IMG/VR virus record: IMGVR_UViG_3300042905_002332
Location: 1 to 28,250 of that record
Length of the DNA: 28,250 nucleotides
Source: a virus
Reading direction: 5' to 3' (one strand)
Made by a program: the position numbers and the translations under genes. Within the stretch, counting starts at the first letter, position 1; each line of letters opens with the position of its first letter. This document shows, piece after piece, positions 1 through 6,854 of the stretch. The notes below the pieces were generated by a model. It was not told where the DNA came from, made no database searches, and saw only the letters and a list, made by a program, of their open reading frames with translations.

Positions 1-29
1 GTCTCGCGTTCACCTGTTTCTGGGTATTA

Positions 30-377
30 TCAAAGAGATTCCTTAGTGCTATTGGGATCTACTCTTAACCTTAAGAGGTAATCCTCATGCCCTCGCGATA
101 TTATGTAAGCAATAGATCCACGAGGAACACCACAAATAGCTGCAATATTATCCAACGTAATACCACGGTCTCTTAGAACAAATGCTTTGTTGCACAACTC
201 CGGTGTGATTGGGCTGCTTGTCTCGTCCTCGGGCTCGATGTTTGGGATAGGGTCGCCCTCGGCGTCCATCAGGGTGCCGTTTGGGTAGGACATCCAGCCT
301 CGTTTGATCGCGAACCGCACAAGGTGTTTCGCTTCACGGAGCACTTGGTTCTGGCTGATGCTGTATTGGGTGGTCAT
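30..377 (-). CDS. small HTH protein of unknown function
   Basis: A 115-residue protein, last gene of the leftward replication block and 6 bases downstream of dnaB. Residues about 69-95 (LRDRGITLDNIAAICGVPRG then SIAYIISRG) have the spacing of a resolvase/homeodomain-like helix-turn-helix, with a short second helix typical of phage DNA-binding proteins. The N-terminal half (VLREAKHLVRFAIKRGWMSY) looks helical and basic, followed by an acidic linker. I do not recognise a named family. A regulatory or replication-accessory DNA-binding role is inference from the HTH and the neighbourhood. Start at ATG 377; no strong ribosome binding site is seen. Confidence 0.7.
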   Translation of the reverse strand: MTTQYSISQNQVLREAKHLVRFAIKRGWMSYPNGTLMDAEGDPIPNIEPEDETSSPITPELCNKAFVLRDRGITLDNIAAICGVPRGSIAYIISRGHEDYLLRLRVDPNSTKESL

Positions 378-383
378 TGGTAT

Positions 384-1679
384 TTAGAAACTGGGAGATG
401 GGTCGGAGAAGCGGCAGTACTGGCCTTCGTACCAAAGGGGCACCAGGCCGCACTCACCGTCTCGTTGTTTGGCGATAGCAATCACAGCTTCGCCTTGGGG
501 CTGGTTGCGCTCCCTGTTGAGCAATAGGACTAGATCAGCGTCCCTCTCAATCTGCCCAGAGTCCGCTAGGTCAGTCAGGCGAGGCACCCGGCCCTTGTCT
601 TTCTCGTTCTCTCGATTGAGCTGAGCCAGGGCAACCACGGCTGTCTTGGTATCGGAGGCCACGCCCTTGAGCCTGCCAGATACTTCTGCGATCTCGTAGG
701 TCTTTTTCTCTGCGGCCTTCGATCCATGGATCTTCTGGAGGTAATCCACCAGGACCAGCTTCACGCCCCATTTGCGTACAGCCCTGCGGATCACCGCGGT
801 GATGGTGGCAATGTTGGACACACCGGATCCGGAGATGAAATGAATCGGGCTGCCTGCGATCTTGGCCGATGCTGTCGACATGGCCTTCATGCCTCCCTGA
901 TCGAGCTGGCCGGTCTTGATGTCCTGCATGGGTATGCTGCCAACAGACGAGACCATCCGGCGCACGATGGACTCGTCGGACATCTCCAAGCTGATGAACA
1001 GGGTCGGGATCCTTGAGTCGATGCTGGCTGCCTTGGCAATGGCAATGGCAATGGCTGTCTTACCGATGGATGGCCTGGCCGCAATGATGGCCAGCTCACC
1101 GAACTGGAAGCCGTCGGTCATCTGGTCGAGCCTGTGGAAGCCTGAGGTGATCCCGGAGAGCTGGCCCTGCCTTGAGAATCGTTCTTGAGTCGAGTCAATG
1201 AACCGACTGACAACCGACTTGGACGATTGGACTTCCTCCTTGGATGCCTCAACGGTGAGCCCTGCTTCGGCATTGGAGACGATTTGATCGACGGAGAGGG
1301 TGGAGACAGCGGACTCACGAATCAGACGGTCTCCAGCGGTTCTCAGATGGCGTCTGTGGTGGGCCTCTAGGACTGCCTGAGCGAATGCCGGGTAGTTCGC
1401 TGGGCTTGGGCATAGCTCGTCGGCCTTGTTCAGAGCCTCGAAAGGCACCGGAGTCTGGCCCATGGAGCGCTTCCACTCCTTGACCACGGTGGCCATGTTG
1501 ACCGGATCGCTCTTGGCAACGAGGCCTTTGGCAATCTCGAACACATGGTACAGATCGCTATCCTGGAAAGCGTCGGTGGGGATCTTGGCGAATACCTCAT
1601 GGCAGACATCCGATCCACCGGACAGGCAGGCGCCGATGAGGCCGAACTCGTCGTCCTGGGCAAAGTAGGGGTCGCTCAT
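384..1679 (-). CDS. dnaB: DnaB-type replicative DNA helicase
   Basis: A 431-residue DnaB-family hexameric helicase, close to the usual phage length, that would unwind DNA 5'-3' at the fork. An N-terminal helical DnaB domain spans roughly residues 8-110. The RecA-like motor follows a linker: Walker A ARPSIGKT at 201-208, the SLEMS motif at 230-234 with its conserved Glu, Walker B LVLVDYLQ at 308-315, then AQLNRE and a C-terminal SGQIERDAD-type motif that is well conserved in DnaB. The ATG overlaps the stop of the upstream replisome-organiser-like gene (ATGA at 1676-1679), implying coupled translation of a helicase and its probable loader. All motor motifs are intact. Antisense frames here are shadows. 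Confidence 0.96.
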   Translation of the reverse strand: MSDPYFAQDDEFGLIGACLSGGSDVCHEVFAKIPTDAFQDSDLYHVFEIAKGLVAKSDPVNMATVVKEWKRSMGQTPVPFEALNKADELCPSPANYPAFAQAVLEAHHRRHLRTAGDRLIRESAVSTLSVDQIVSNAEAGLTVEASKEEVQSSKSVVSRFIDSTQERFSRQGQLSGITSGFHRLDQMTDGFQFGELAIIAARPSIGKTAIAIAIAKAASIDSRIPTLFISLEMSDESIVRRMVSSVGSIPMQDIKTGQLDQGGMKAMSTASAKIAGSPIHFISGSGVSNIATITAVIRRAVRKWGVKLVLVDYLQKIHGSKAAEKKTYEIAEVSGRLKGVASDTKTAVVALAQLNRENEKDKGRVPRLTDLADSGQIERDADLVLLLNRERNQPQGEAVIAIAKQRDGECGLVPLWYEGQYCRFSDPSPSF

Positions 1680-2422
1680 TGGTAGTCAGCAATGTTGGGT
1701 GAGAAGGTGCCGCCGGCACGGGATGTGTTGGCCCCAGATGCAAGTGAGCCCCTAGGAGGAAAGATGCCTTGGTAGTTGCTTGCAATGGAGTGGTTTACCG
1801 CAGCCGGGAACGTTTCAGCGGTGTATTCGTTAGACCATGCCTGTAAGGCTGCGGACAGCCCGATTCGCTTGTAGCCCTGTTTTCGTTCTGCTTTGTAGGC
1901 CAACCATGTTTGTACAGCGGTAAGGCATTCGTTAGTTTGGAGCTTTTCAGGAAGAACCAGTCCGAACTTTAGACCCCACAGAGGTTTCACCGAAACCTCG
2001 TCGACGACAGTCTCCGAAACCTCTCCCTGTTCCTCTTCCCTGTTCCCTGTTCCAAGGCAATCTTTCTCGAATCCTCGCGAATCCTCTCGAACATCGTCGA
2101 ATGATGGGAGCTTAGAGGCTGAAGGTTTGTCGATTTTCTGATGATTTTGCCACTTTGGGATGTCCAAGTAAGATTCACCGTCGACCTGATAGAGCCTGAT
2201 GCAGCCTTGCTTCTCAAGTTCTGAGATCCACACAGGAAGACGCTTGAAAGCATCCTCGTCGTAAGGGAAAAGACGGCTCGCGAGGAGTCGCGAGGATGCG
2301 CGAGCCCTCCCGACATCGTCGCAGCACGAAAAGAGACCGATGAAAAGCAGTCGAGCCTCTCGCGAAACCTTGCTGAGATTCTCGGATTCCCAGAACTCGG
2401 GTTTGATTGAGCGTATTCTCAT
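1676..2422 (-). CDS. phage replisome organiser / helicase-loader-like protein
   Basis: About 248 residues from ATG 2422. That start leaves a 4-base gap to the upstream HNH gene, whereas the first in-frame start (2482) would overlap it by 56 bases. The N-terminal 95 residues (MRIRSIKPEFWESENL, ARLLFIGLFSCCDD, SRLFPYDED, then a PKWQNHQKIDKPSASKLP segment) match the winged-helix module found at the start of many phage replication initiators. A charged, low-complexity linker follows (about residues 95-135, encoded by short GGAACAGGGA-type repeats), then a helical C-terminal domain with WLAYKAERKQ and LQAWSNEY that resembles DnaT/loader tails. It directly precedes dnaB with an ATGA overlap, so delivering the helicase to the phage origin is the likely role (inference). 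Confidence 0.8.
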   Translation of the reverse strand: MRIRSIKPEFWESENLSKVSREARLLFIGLFSCCDDVGRARASSRLLASRLFPYDEDAFKRLPVWISELEKQGCIRLYQVDGESYLDIPKWQNHQKIDKPSASKLPSFDDVREDSRGFEKDCLGTGNREEEQGEVSETVVDEVSVKPLWGLKFGLVLPEKLQTNECLTAVQTWLAYKAERKQGYKRIGLSAALQAWSNEYTAETFPAAVNHSIASNYQGIFPPRGSLASGANTSRAGGTFSPNIADYQ

Positions 2423-2426
2423 AGGG

Positions 2427-2831
2427 TTAAAATCGTTCAACCTTATTCCAGGAAGCATCTTTTGCGTGCACCGTTTTCCCAATGCTGGAAGCTAGATCGT
2501 TTCCGAACCGTTCTTCCATATTGTGGCCTACATGACCCATCATAAGTGCCGTCGTCGAGAGTGCGTTCAGTAGCTTGTAGGGAAGGCAGGACATTCCAGC
2601 TTTGACTTCATCTTCCAACGCCTGGCGATGACGATGGCAGAAAGAACAAAGGCACATTAGATCGCTATCTAGTGCTTCCCATGGTTCTTTTCCTTTTTCA
2701 TATCGACCATGGTGGACGTGTAACGTTGTGGTTGTGTCACCACAGTCTTGGCAACTGAATTCGGCAGATTGCAAAACATTGAGTCTTTTTCGCTGCCACC
2801 GCGGATCTTGGAGTTTTTCGGAGTATGTCAT
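2427..2831 (-). CDS. HNH endonuclease-family protein
   Basis: A 134-residue protein. The first 70 residues fit a phage HNH module: a DPRWQRKRLNVLQ helix, a CQDC zinc knuckle, LHVHHGRY, EPWEA, then LMCLCSFCHRHR. The paired CxxC/CxxCH knuckles bind zinc, and the HH pair in LHVHH would supply the general base. The C-terminal half is helical with no recognised domain. It sits between the DEDDy exonuclease and the replisome organiser, so it may be a recombination/replication nuclease or a free-standing homing endonuclease; I cannot decide. A long inverted repeat lies 13 bases upstream of its ATG. Confidence 0.8.
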   Translation of the reverse strand: MTYSEKLQDPRWQRKRLNVLQSAEFSCQDCGDTTTTLHVHHGRYEKGKEPWEALDSDLMCLCSFCHRHRQALEDEVKAGMSCLPYKLLNALSTTALMMGHVGHNMEERFGNDLASSIGKTVHAKDASWNKVERF

Positions 2832-2844
2832 GATTCAAACGGAA

Positions 2845-2909
2845 ATCCCCACCAGTCACAGGGTAGGAGATCGCAGGAAGGAACTGCGAATGCCTGTGGT
2901 GGTGGGGAT
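2845..2909 (-). other. long two-stage inverted repeat (RNA hairpin) upstream of the HNH gene
   Basis: The 176-base gap 2832-3007 holds this one clear structure. On the plus strand the outer left arm ATCCCCACCAGTCACAGG (2845-2862) pairs with CCTGTGGTGGTGGGGAT (2893-2909), with one small internal mismatch or bulge. An inner perfect 6-bp hairpin TCGCAG/CTGCGA (2871-2876, 2884-2889) encloses a 7-base loop. In the leftward mRNA it folds just before the HNH start and is followed by TTTCCGTTT, so it could be a terminator/attenuator behind the exonuclease gene or a structured leader. I do not recognise a known riboswitch or intron. Confidence 0.6.
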
Positions 2910-3007
2910 AAAAGTTGTCATGTCCTTCAGTTGATTTCGACGCTCACCTCCTACAGCTCACGTCGACGGGCTGCTCCCTATCTGCTGTTCTGGTCGTTGT
3001 CCAGCCC

Positions 3008-3667
3008 TCAGTAGGCCGGAATCAGAATATCCGCCACCGCCTGGGTTAGCTTCACATCCTGGATGCAGTAGTCGATGGCTGCCTGGCGGTCGGTATTCCA
3101 AAGCAGACTAAAGTCGGCGCCGGTGCCTGTCTTGTCACCTAGGCCCAAGTGCCGGCTGATTGCACCAAGGCTTCCGTGCGCCCGGCTGTCTCCAAGCTGC
3201 CACACCTCGCGCAGGTCGATCACCAGATCGTTCCAGTAGCGTCCCTGGCGCAGCCAGTAGGGAGGAAGGATGCGGTGCTTCCAGGAGCGCTTGATGAGGA
3301 ACGGTAGATCGAAGGCCTTAATGTTGAATCCGACGAGTTTAGGCTGCCGCTCGTAGTATTTTACCAACTCCCACCATTCCAGGAGCATGGCGGCCTCGTT
3401 GCCGTCGTTCTTCAGCACCGCGGTCACCTGGTGCTCGATGCGGTATCCGATGCACAGGATCTGCCCCGAGAGAGCGTCCAAGGCTGCGTTCTTGATGAAG
3501 TCCGCGGTGTGGTTCTCCTCGGCCTTCTGAATGCGCTCAGCGATCAGGTCGGGATTCTTGACGTTGCCCAACTTCACGTCGGCCGGGTTGAACGGAGGGA
3601 TGTTGAGTTCCGACAGTGGTAGTGGCCCGGTCTCGATGTCGAAGATGATTGTTGGGTTTGCTGGCAT
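3008..3667 (-). CDS. DEDDy 3'-5' exonuclease (PolB-exonuclease-like)
   Basis: A 219-residue stand-alone 3'-5' exonuclease of the DnaQ/RNase H-like superfamily. All three Exo motifs are visible: IIFDIETGPLP with D10 and E12; LVGFNIKAFDLPFLI with D120; and AAIDYCIQDVKLT with Y200 and D204, the YxxxD signature of the DEDDy subgroup. Length and order resemble the predicted PolB-like exonucleases of phages and bacteria. Next to helicase, SSB-like and RecE/RecT genes it probably removes 3' ends or proofreads during phage DNA synthesis or recombination; no polymerase is visible in the window. Start ATG 3667. The gap 3668-3767 upstream shows two copies of GATGCGCG but nothing assignable. Confidence 0.9.
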   Translation of the reverse strand: MPANPTIIFDIETGPLPLSELNIPPFNPADVKLGNVKNPDLIAERIQKAEENHTADFIKNAALDALSGQILCIGYRIEHQVTAVLKNDGNEAAMLLEWWELVKYYERQPKLVGFNIKAFDLPFLIKRSWKHRILPPYWLRQGRYWNDLVIDLREVWQLGDSRAHGSLGAISRHLGLGDKTGTGADFSLLWNTDRQAAIDYCIQDVKLTQAVADILIPAY

Positions 3668-3767
3668 ATTGCTAAATTGCTTTCAGTTAGTAGTTGATGC
3701 GCGTTTGTCCCGATGCGCGCCCCCGGTTACCCACGAGTCCCAGCAGCAACAGGCTGCCGGAAAGTTG

Positions 3768-4163
3768 TCAGATGTGTTTGCCGCAATGAGGGCAGACGGT
3801 CTTGGTCAACGGCTGTCTTACGGTGGGCACGCCCAGCCATTCGCAGATTTCACGGTAGGATACCCACCCAAACCCACGCACCGACCTAGGCTGCAGGTGC
3901 CCTAGGTTGTAGAGGTCGAGAGCCTCCTGGCGGCTCTTGATGGCTAGGCTTTCGAGGATGTTGAACGTCCTGGTCGAGAACGGGAATCCCCACACCCGCA
4001 GGATCTCCTCGTGCTTCTGTGCTGCCTGTTCAATCTGGTTGATCCGCTGGCGGCTGAGGTTAAACCGTTTGCCGATCTCCTCCAGGGTGCAGCCCTCCGA
4101 CCGTAGTCGGACCACCTCGGGCACCATGTGGATCAGCTTCATCGTGGGTTTGCGTGTCTTCAT
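3768..4163 (-). CDS. sigma-region-4-like HTH fused to an RNAP alpha-CTD-like domain
   Basis: A 131-residue protein with three recognisable parts. Residues 17-48 (GCTLEEIGKRFNLSRQRINQ then IEQAA) read as a sigma-70 region 4.2 helix-turn-helix. Residues 63-112 (STRTFNILESLAIKSRQEAL, then LQPRSVRGFGWVSYREICEW) follow the helix-hairpin-helix pattern of the C-terminal domain of the RNA polymerase alpha subunit (RTxNxLexxxIxsxxE..., RgfGxxSyxEI). Residues 124-127 (CPHC) form half a zinc knuckle at the C-terminus. No sigma region 2 is present, so it is not a complete sigma factor. It starts 3 bases after the SSB-like gene stop. A promoter-binding regulator of phage transcription is plausible but inferred. 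Confidence 0.78.
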   Translation of the reverse strand: MKTRKPTMKLIHMVPEVVRLRSEGCTLEEIGKRFNLSRQRINQIEQAAQKHEEILRVWGFPFSTRTFNILESLAIKSRQEALDLYNLGHLQPRSVRGFGWVSYREICEWLGVPTVRQPLTKTVCPHCGKHI

Positions 4164-4166
4164 GGC

Positions 4167-4907
4167 TTAGAAAGGCACGTCGTCAAAATCGGGCTCGTCG
4201 GCCTTAGCCAGCTCCTCAAGGCGCTTGGTAACCGCGGCAATGAGTGCGATGTCGTCAGGCGTCTTTCCGCTGGAGACCTTAGCCTTGGGCAGCCAGTGCT
4301 CGGCCAGGCCGCGCACAGCGTCAGGCGTTAGCTCGGAAAGCGGGACCCCCCTAAACTTGCCGACGTGCACCTTGATGTCTGCAATCTTAACCGGCGCCGC
4401 GGTAGCCGGCACCACGGTCTTGACCTGGCCATCCTCCCGAGGCGGCCTGTCCTCCAGGCGTACCCACAGGCCCGATGGCTTCAAGGCCTCCCCACTCTTG
4501 TGGGGCATGATCAACTTGATGTTGCTGAACGTCTTGGTGCCGTCCCGAGACTGCTCGTGAACGATCACCACGGTGGCCGGTTTGCCGATCAGGCCGTCGA
4601 GGTTGAGGCTGACGGTCTCCTCGGGGGTGAGTGCTCGGCCGTGCCAGTCCTTGAGGAACTTGGTCAGGCCGGCCTTCTCGTGCAGGCTGGCGGTCATTGG
4701 CGCCGTCATGACCACCCAGGGCTGCACCGGGTTGCGTGACTGGTCCAGGATGTCCAACTCGAATGCGATCTTGAACTTCTGCTTGGTGCCGTACTCCGTC
4801 TCGTAGGCTCGGAGCGGTGTGATGTCGACGCAGACCGCGCGGCCTGTGTACTCGGGGCACGGCGTGAAGGTGCCGCCGCTTGGTTTCGTTGATACTGTGA
4901 TTCCCAT
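4167..4907 (-). CDS. large SSB-like DNA-binding protein with acidic C-terminal tip
   Basis: About 246 residues from ATG 4907; upstream in-frame starts would run through the previous gene. The N-terminal half is beta-rich (GRAVCVDITPLRAYETEYG, KFKIAFELDI, KPATVVIVHEQSRDG), as in phage OB-fold ssDNA-binding proteins. A middle segment (VHVGKFRGVPLSELTPDAVR) resembles the short 'GKYKGxPLxEL' module found in some exonuclease-X-type and phage proteins. The protein ends in DEPDFDDVPF, very like the DFDDDIPF tip by which bacterial SSB recruits replication and repair partners. I infer an ssDNA-coating protein of the phage replisome; the family assignment is not certain. Location beside exonuclease and helicase genes supports this. 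Confidence 0.7.
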   Translation of the reverse strand: MGITVSTKPSGGTFTPCPEYTGRAVCVDITPLRAYETEYGTKQKFKIAFELDILDQSRNPVQPWVVMTAPMTASLHEKAGLTKFLKDWHGRALTPEETVSLNLDGLIGKPATVVIVHEQSRDGTKTFSNIKLIMPHKSGEALKPSGLWVRLEDRPPREDGQVKTVVPATAAPVKIADIKVHVGKFRGVPLSELTPDAVRGLAEHWLPKAKVSSGKTPDDIALIAAVTKRLEELAKADEPDFDDVPF

Positions 4908-4936
4908 ATGTTGCTTCGTGTTTGTGTTGTTGTTGT

Positions 4937-5128
4937 CTACTTGGAGGCCTGTTTTTCGACCTCCGAAATCTGTTTTGCCATGCGGTCGTACTGCGCCCAG
5001 TAGTCGGGCCAAGTGCTCTTAATCTTTGACAGGTTGTCCTGGTCGGCCACGAGTGCCGCGGCGCCCAGCTTGCGAACGAATGACCCGCCGTATTCGATCA
5101 TTGTGCGTGCTACGTCAAAGTCTTTCAC
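4937..5128 (-). CDS. small conserved-looking phage protein, unknown function
   Basis: 63 residues from GTG 5128, overlapping the previous stop as GTGA (5125-5128). The central segment FVRKLGAAALVADQDNLSKI and the WPDYWAQYDRMA helix resemble a short protein family I have seen beside phage replication genes, with no assigned function. No membrane segment or zinc motif. It is the last of the run of tiny coupled genes before the SSB-like gene. Confidence 0.7.
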   Translation of the reverse strand: MKDFDVARTMIEYGGSFVRKLGAAALVADQDNLSKIKSTWPDYWAQYDRMAKQISEVEKQASK

Positions 5129-5274
5129 TTGGAGCCTTTCCCACGCTTCCTGGTAAAGAAGCTGGTGAACTCGATCTTGATCTTACGGGCAGCCCGGTAG
5201 GCCTCACCGGCGTCCCGCTTGGTCAGGTGGTAAGGGCCGGTGCCCTCCCGTTGGATCTGTTGAGCTGTTTTCAT
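5125..5274 (-). CDS. small basic protein, unknown
   Basis: 49 residues from ATG 5274, chosen because it makes an ATGA overlap with the upstream stop (5271-5274) like its neighbours. Basic and helical (TKRDAGEAYRAARKIKIEFT), ending in RKRGKGSK, whose coding bases also carry a weak purine-rich site for the next gene. No recognised domain. Confidence 0.62.
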   Translation of the reverse strand: MKTAQQIQREGTGPYHLTKRDAGEAYRAARKIKIEFTSFFTRKRGKGSK

Positions 5275-5462
5275 TGCAGGATAAAGTCGAAGTTGTTCTG
5301 CCAGGTGTCGCACAGCCTATTGTAGGTGTCGTTCTTGATGCGCCAAGTCCGAGGGTCCCGGGTGGCGCCGGTGTGTCTGCAGCGGATCCGAACGTCGATG
5401 TTCTGAATGGCCGTGTTCCGCAGGTGATGGTCGGGCGGCAGTTCGTGCAGTTTGGTGATCAT
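5271..5462 (-). CDS. small protein, unknown
   Basis: 63 residues from ATG 5462, ATGA-coupled to its upstream neighbour (5459-5462). Rich in His, Arg and Asn (ELPPDHHLRNTAI, RCRHTGATRDPRTWRIKND), ending DTWQNNFDFILQ. No motif that I can assign; its place in the coupled run is the main support. Confidence 0.6.
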   Translation of the reverse strand: MITKLHELPPDHHLRNTAIQNIDVRIRCRHTGATRDPRTWRIKNDTYNRLCDTWQNNFDFILQ

Positions 5463-5650
5463 GGTTTGTTTCTCTCCTCCTCCAATATCGTCAGCATTCC
5501 AGATGCAACCTGTCCATCTGAGCCGTCTCGGAAGAACGCTGTTGCCGCTCGGTTGATGCGGTCCTCCAGGTGCGCGATGCGCTCCTTGGCATCCTCCAGC
5601 TCCTTGTATGTCTTCAGTCCGTCAATGGTTCTCATTTCTTCGATGGTCAT
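5459..5650 (-). CDS. small coiled-coil protein of the tandem run
   Basis: 63 residues from ATG 5650, overlapping the upstream stop as ATGA (5647-5650). A heptad-like helix (YKELEDAKERIAHLEDRINR) is followed by AATAFFRDGSDG and a tail ILEEERNKP. The LEDRI pattern is shared with several neighbours, so it probably belongs to the same expanded coiled-coil set. The last codons (GAGGAGAGAAAC) form the ribosome binding site of the next gene. Confidence 0.65.
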   Translation of the reverse strand: MTIEEMRTIDGLKTYKELEDAKERIAHLEDRINRAATAFFRDGSDGQVASGMLTILEEERNKP

Positions 5651-5871
5651 GGTTTCAGATCCCTGCATTGCTTGATGGCGTCGTCGATGGCTTTACGCAT
5701 CATCGGCCATTCCTCTGGGTTGATGCTGACTTTACCATGGCCATCAGCAGATTGACTGACCTCGACGTACTCACCGCCGCCTTCATCGACGATCTCAATG
5801 TCGGTGCATTCCATGGAAAGCATGTGGTCGTCGGTAGGTGACAGCACCCATTTGATCGGTCGCAGTTTCAT
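5647..5871 (-). CDS. small acidic protein, unknown
   Basis: 74 residues from ATG 5871, ATGA-coupled to the upstream gene (5868-5871). Probably mixed alpha/beta: KLRPIKWVLSPTDDHMLSM, DIEIVDEGGGEYVEVSQS, then helix PEEWPMMRKAIDDAIKQC. It resembles small phage proteins with a 'xEWPxxxxAIDxAI' C-terminal helix, but I cannot name a function. No coiled-coil LEDRI signature, unlike several neighbours. Confidence 0.65.
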   Translation of the reverse strand: MKLRPIKWVLSPTDDHMLSMECTDIEIVDEGGGEYVEVSQSADGHGKVSINPEEWPMMRKAIDDAIKQCRDLKP

Positions 5872-6071
5872 CTTCCCTCCAACCATTTTTCGAGGTCATG
5901 GAGTTCATCCACTTTGGCTTCGAGTTCTTTGATGCGGTCGTTGAGACGATTGAGTTCCATCACAATGCCCCGTGGACGCATGTCGCTTAGGAACTTACCT
6001 TCTGGAGTCTTGATGCTGAATCCGTTCAAAGGAGGCATTCGTCGCAACACGATGTGGGTGTAGCGTTTCAC
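5868..6071 (-). CDS. small protein with C-terminal coiled coil
   Basis: 67 residues if translation starts at GTG 6071, which gives a GTGA overlap (6068-6071) with the tiny membrane-protein gene upstream; longer in-frame starts would read through that gene. The N-terminus (KRYTHIVLRRMPPLNGFSI) precedes a heptad-type helix (ELNRLNDRIKELEAKVDELH) of the type shared by the run. The C-terminal LEGR codons (GGAGGGAAG) serve as Shine-Dalgarno for the next gene. Confidence 0.65.
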   Translation of the reverse strand: MKRYTHIVLRRMPPLNGFSIKTPEGKFLSDMRPRGIVMELNRLNDRIKELEAKVDELHDLEKWLEGR

Positions 6072-6196
6072 CGATTTACCTCCTTCAGTATGAAGTAAGC
6101 CGAACCAGCAATCACAAGTGCAAGCCACAGTTCTGGATGTCGCTTGTGGAACTCCAGTTCTTCTTTCATGTACCCCAACCATTCCTTGAATCTCAC
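6068..6196 (-). CDS. tiny single-span membrane protein
   Basis: 42 residues from GTG 6196, with GTGA overlaps at both ends (6193-6196 and 6068-6071). An amphipathic, charged N-terminus (MRFKEWLGYMKEELEFHKRH) leads into one hydrophobic span (LWLALVIAGSAYFIL) and a short KEVNR tail. The AAGGAGGTAAAT that encodes KEVN is a strong Shine-Dalgarno for the following GTG. ATG 6169 is an alternative start. The precise couplings on both sides make it credible despite its size. Function unknown; inner membrane location inferred. Confidence 0.68.
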   Translation of the reverse strand: MRFKEWLGYMKEELEFHKRHPELWLALVIAGSAYFILKEVNR

Positions 6197-6489
6197 AGCT
6201 TCCCCTCCTTCCCAATCTTAGCGTCGTCCCAGCCCTGCAATAGGTTGTCCATTCGGGTGGTTCTCATGCTCGGATATGGAGGGTTGATGAATGCGTACAT
6301 CGCGTTGCCAGCTAGTTCCAGTTGGCGGATGTGTTCGTTGTAGTACTTCCGTTCTCCCTCCAGCTTGTCCCACAGAGCGCGGAGACGGTTTTCGAGTTGG
6401 GTGACGTGCTGCTTAAGAGCCTCGTTCTCCTTCGCCATGTCTCCGATGGATTTGCACAAGCGTTCGTGCGCTTCGTATTCGGGGTTCAT
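6193..6489 (-). CDS. coiled-coil protein, paralogue of the gene at 7224-7493
   Basis: 98 residues from ATG 6489 (ATGA overlap 6486-6489). The first ~50 residues (MNPEYEAHERLCKSIGDMAK, ENEALKQHVTQLENRLRALW) are nearly identical to the gene 1,004 bp upstream. The long helix has clear heptads. The C-terminal part (AGNAMYAFINPPYPSMRT) then diverges and ends GWDDAKIGKEGKL. The KEG codons AAGGAGGGG are the next gene's ribosome binding site. No enzymatic motif; a structural or protein-protein interaction role is a guess. Confidence 0.72.
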   Translation of the reverse strand: MNPEYEAHERLCKSIGDMAKENEALKQHVTQLENRLRALWDKLEGERKYYNEHIRQLELAGNAMYAFINPPYPSMRTTRMDNLLQGWDDAKIGKEGKL

Positions 6490-6596
6490 CTCTTGTTCTC
6501 CTTTGCTCGCTGCCATGCGTTGGCCAGCAACCGATAGTTTGAGTCGGAAATAGCACCGTCCTTCAGCCACTCAAGCAGTTCGTCACCAGTACTCTT
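6365..6596. repeat. duplicated segment, copy A (pairs with 7369-7600)
   Basis: 232 bp that align without gaps to 7369-7600 at a constant 1,004-bp offset, with roughly a dozen mismatches by my reading. It covers the 5' half of one coiled-coil gene and the 3' end of the gene upstream, so the duplication straddles a stop-start junction. Confidence 0.9.
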
Positions 6597-6854
6597 CATC
6601 AGCTTGATCCGATCTTGCAGGTACTCGACCAGCTCCTTCAGCTCGTTCACATCGGATTGAAGCTCGCGGATCTTTGTGGCCTGTGCGTCGGCAAACCATT
6701 GCTCCTTCATAATCCGAAGCACTTCTTTGGCTGCATCAGTAGCGGGTATGGATTCATTGACCGTGAACCCACCATCCAGATCGACCCGCATGATCTGCGT
6801 CGTTGGGTTGGATATCGGGTGGCTGTTGGTTGAAAAGTAGATTGGTTCGCTCAT
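6486..6854 (-). CDS. coiled-coil protein, C-terminal paralogue of the gene at 7490-7927
   Basis: 122 residues from ATG 6854 (ATGA overlap 6851-6854; good AAGGAG upstream). The N-terminal ~45 residues (MSEPIYFSTNSHPISNPTTQ) look like a separate beta-type segment. A long helix follows (IRELQSDVNELKELVEYLQD), then a 37-residue C-terminal block (LKSTGDELLEWLKDGAISDS through RAKENKR) almost identical to the gene 1,004 bp away. Unknown function. Confidence 0.72.
   Translation of the reverse strand: MSEPIYFSTNSHPISNPTTQIMRVDLDGGFTVNESIPATDAAKEVLRIMKEQWFADAQATKIRELQSDVNELKELVEYLQDRIKLMKSTGDELLEWLKDGAISDSNYRLLANAWQRAKENKR

Noticed and set aside
726-1016. Rightward open frame opposite dnaB
   Set aside because: Antisense to conserved helicase motifs, no domain; a shadow. 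The same applies to 4365-4739, 8839-9465 and most other rightward frames left of 18 kb.
4387-4860. 157-codon leftward frame inside the SSB-like gene
   Set aside because: Low-complexity Arg/Pro/Gly-rich product typical of an out-of-frame reading of GC-rich coding DNA; no start signal or motif.
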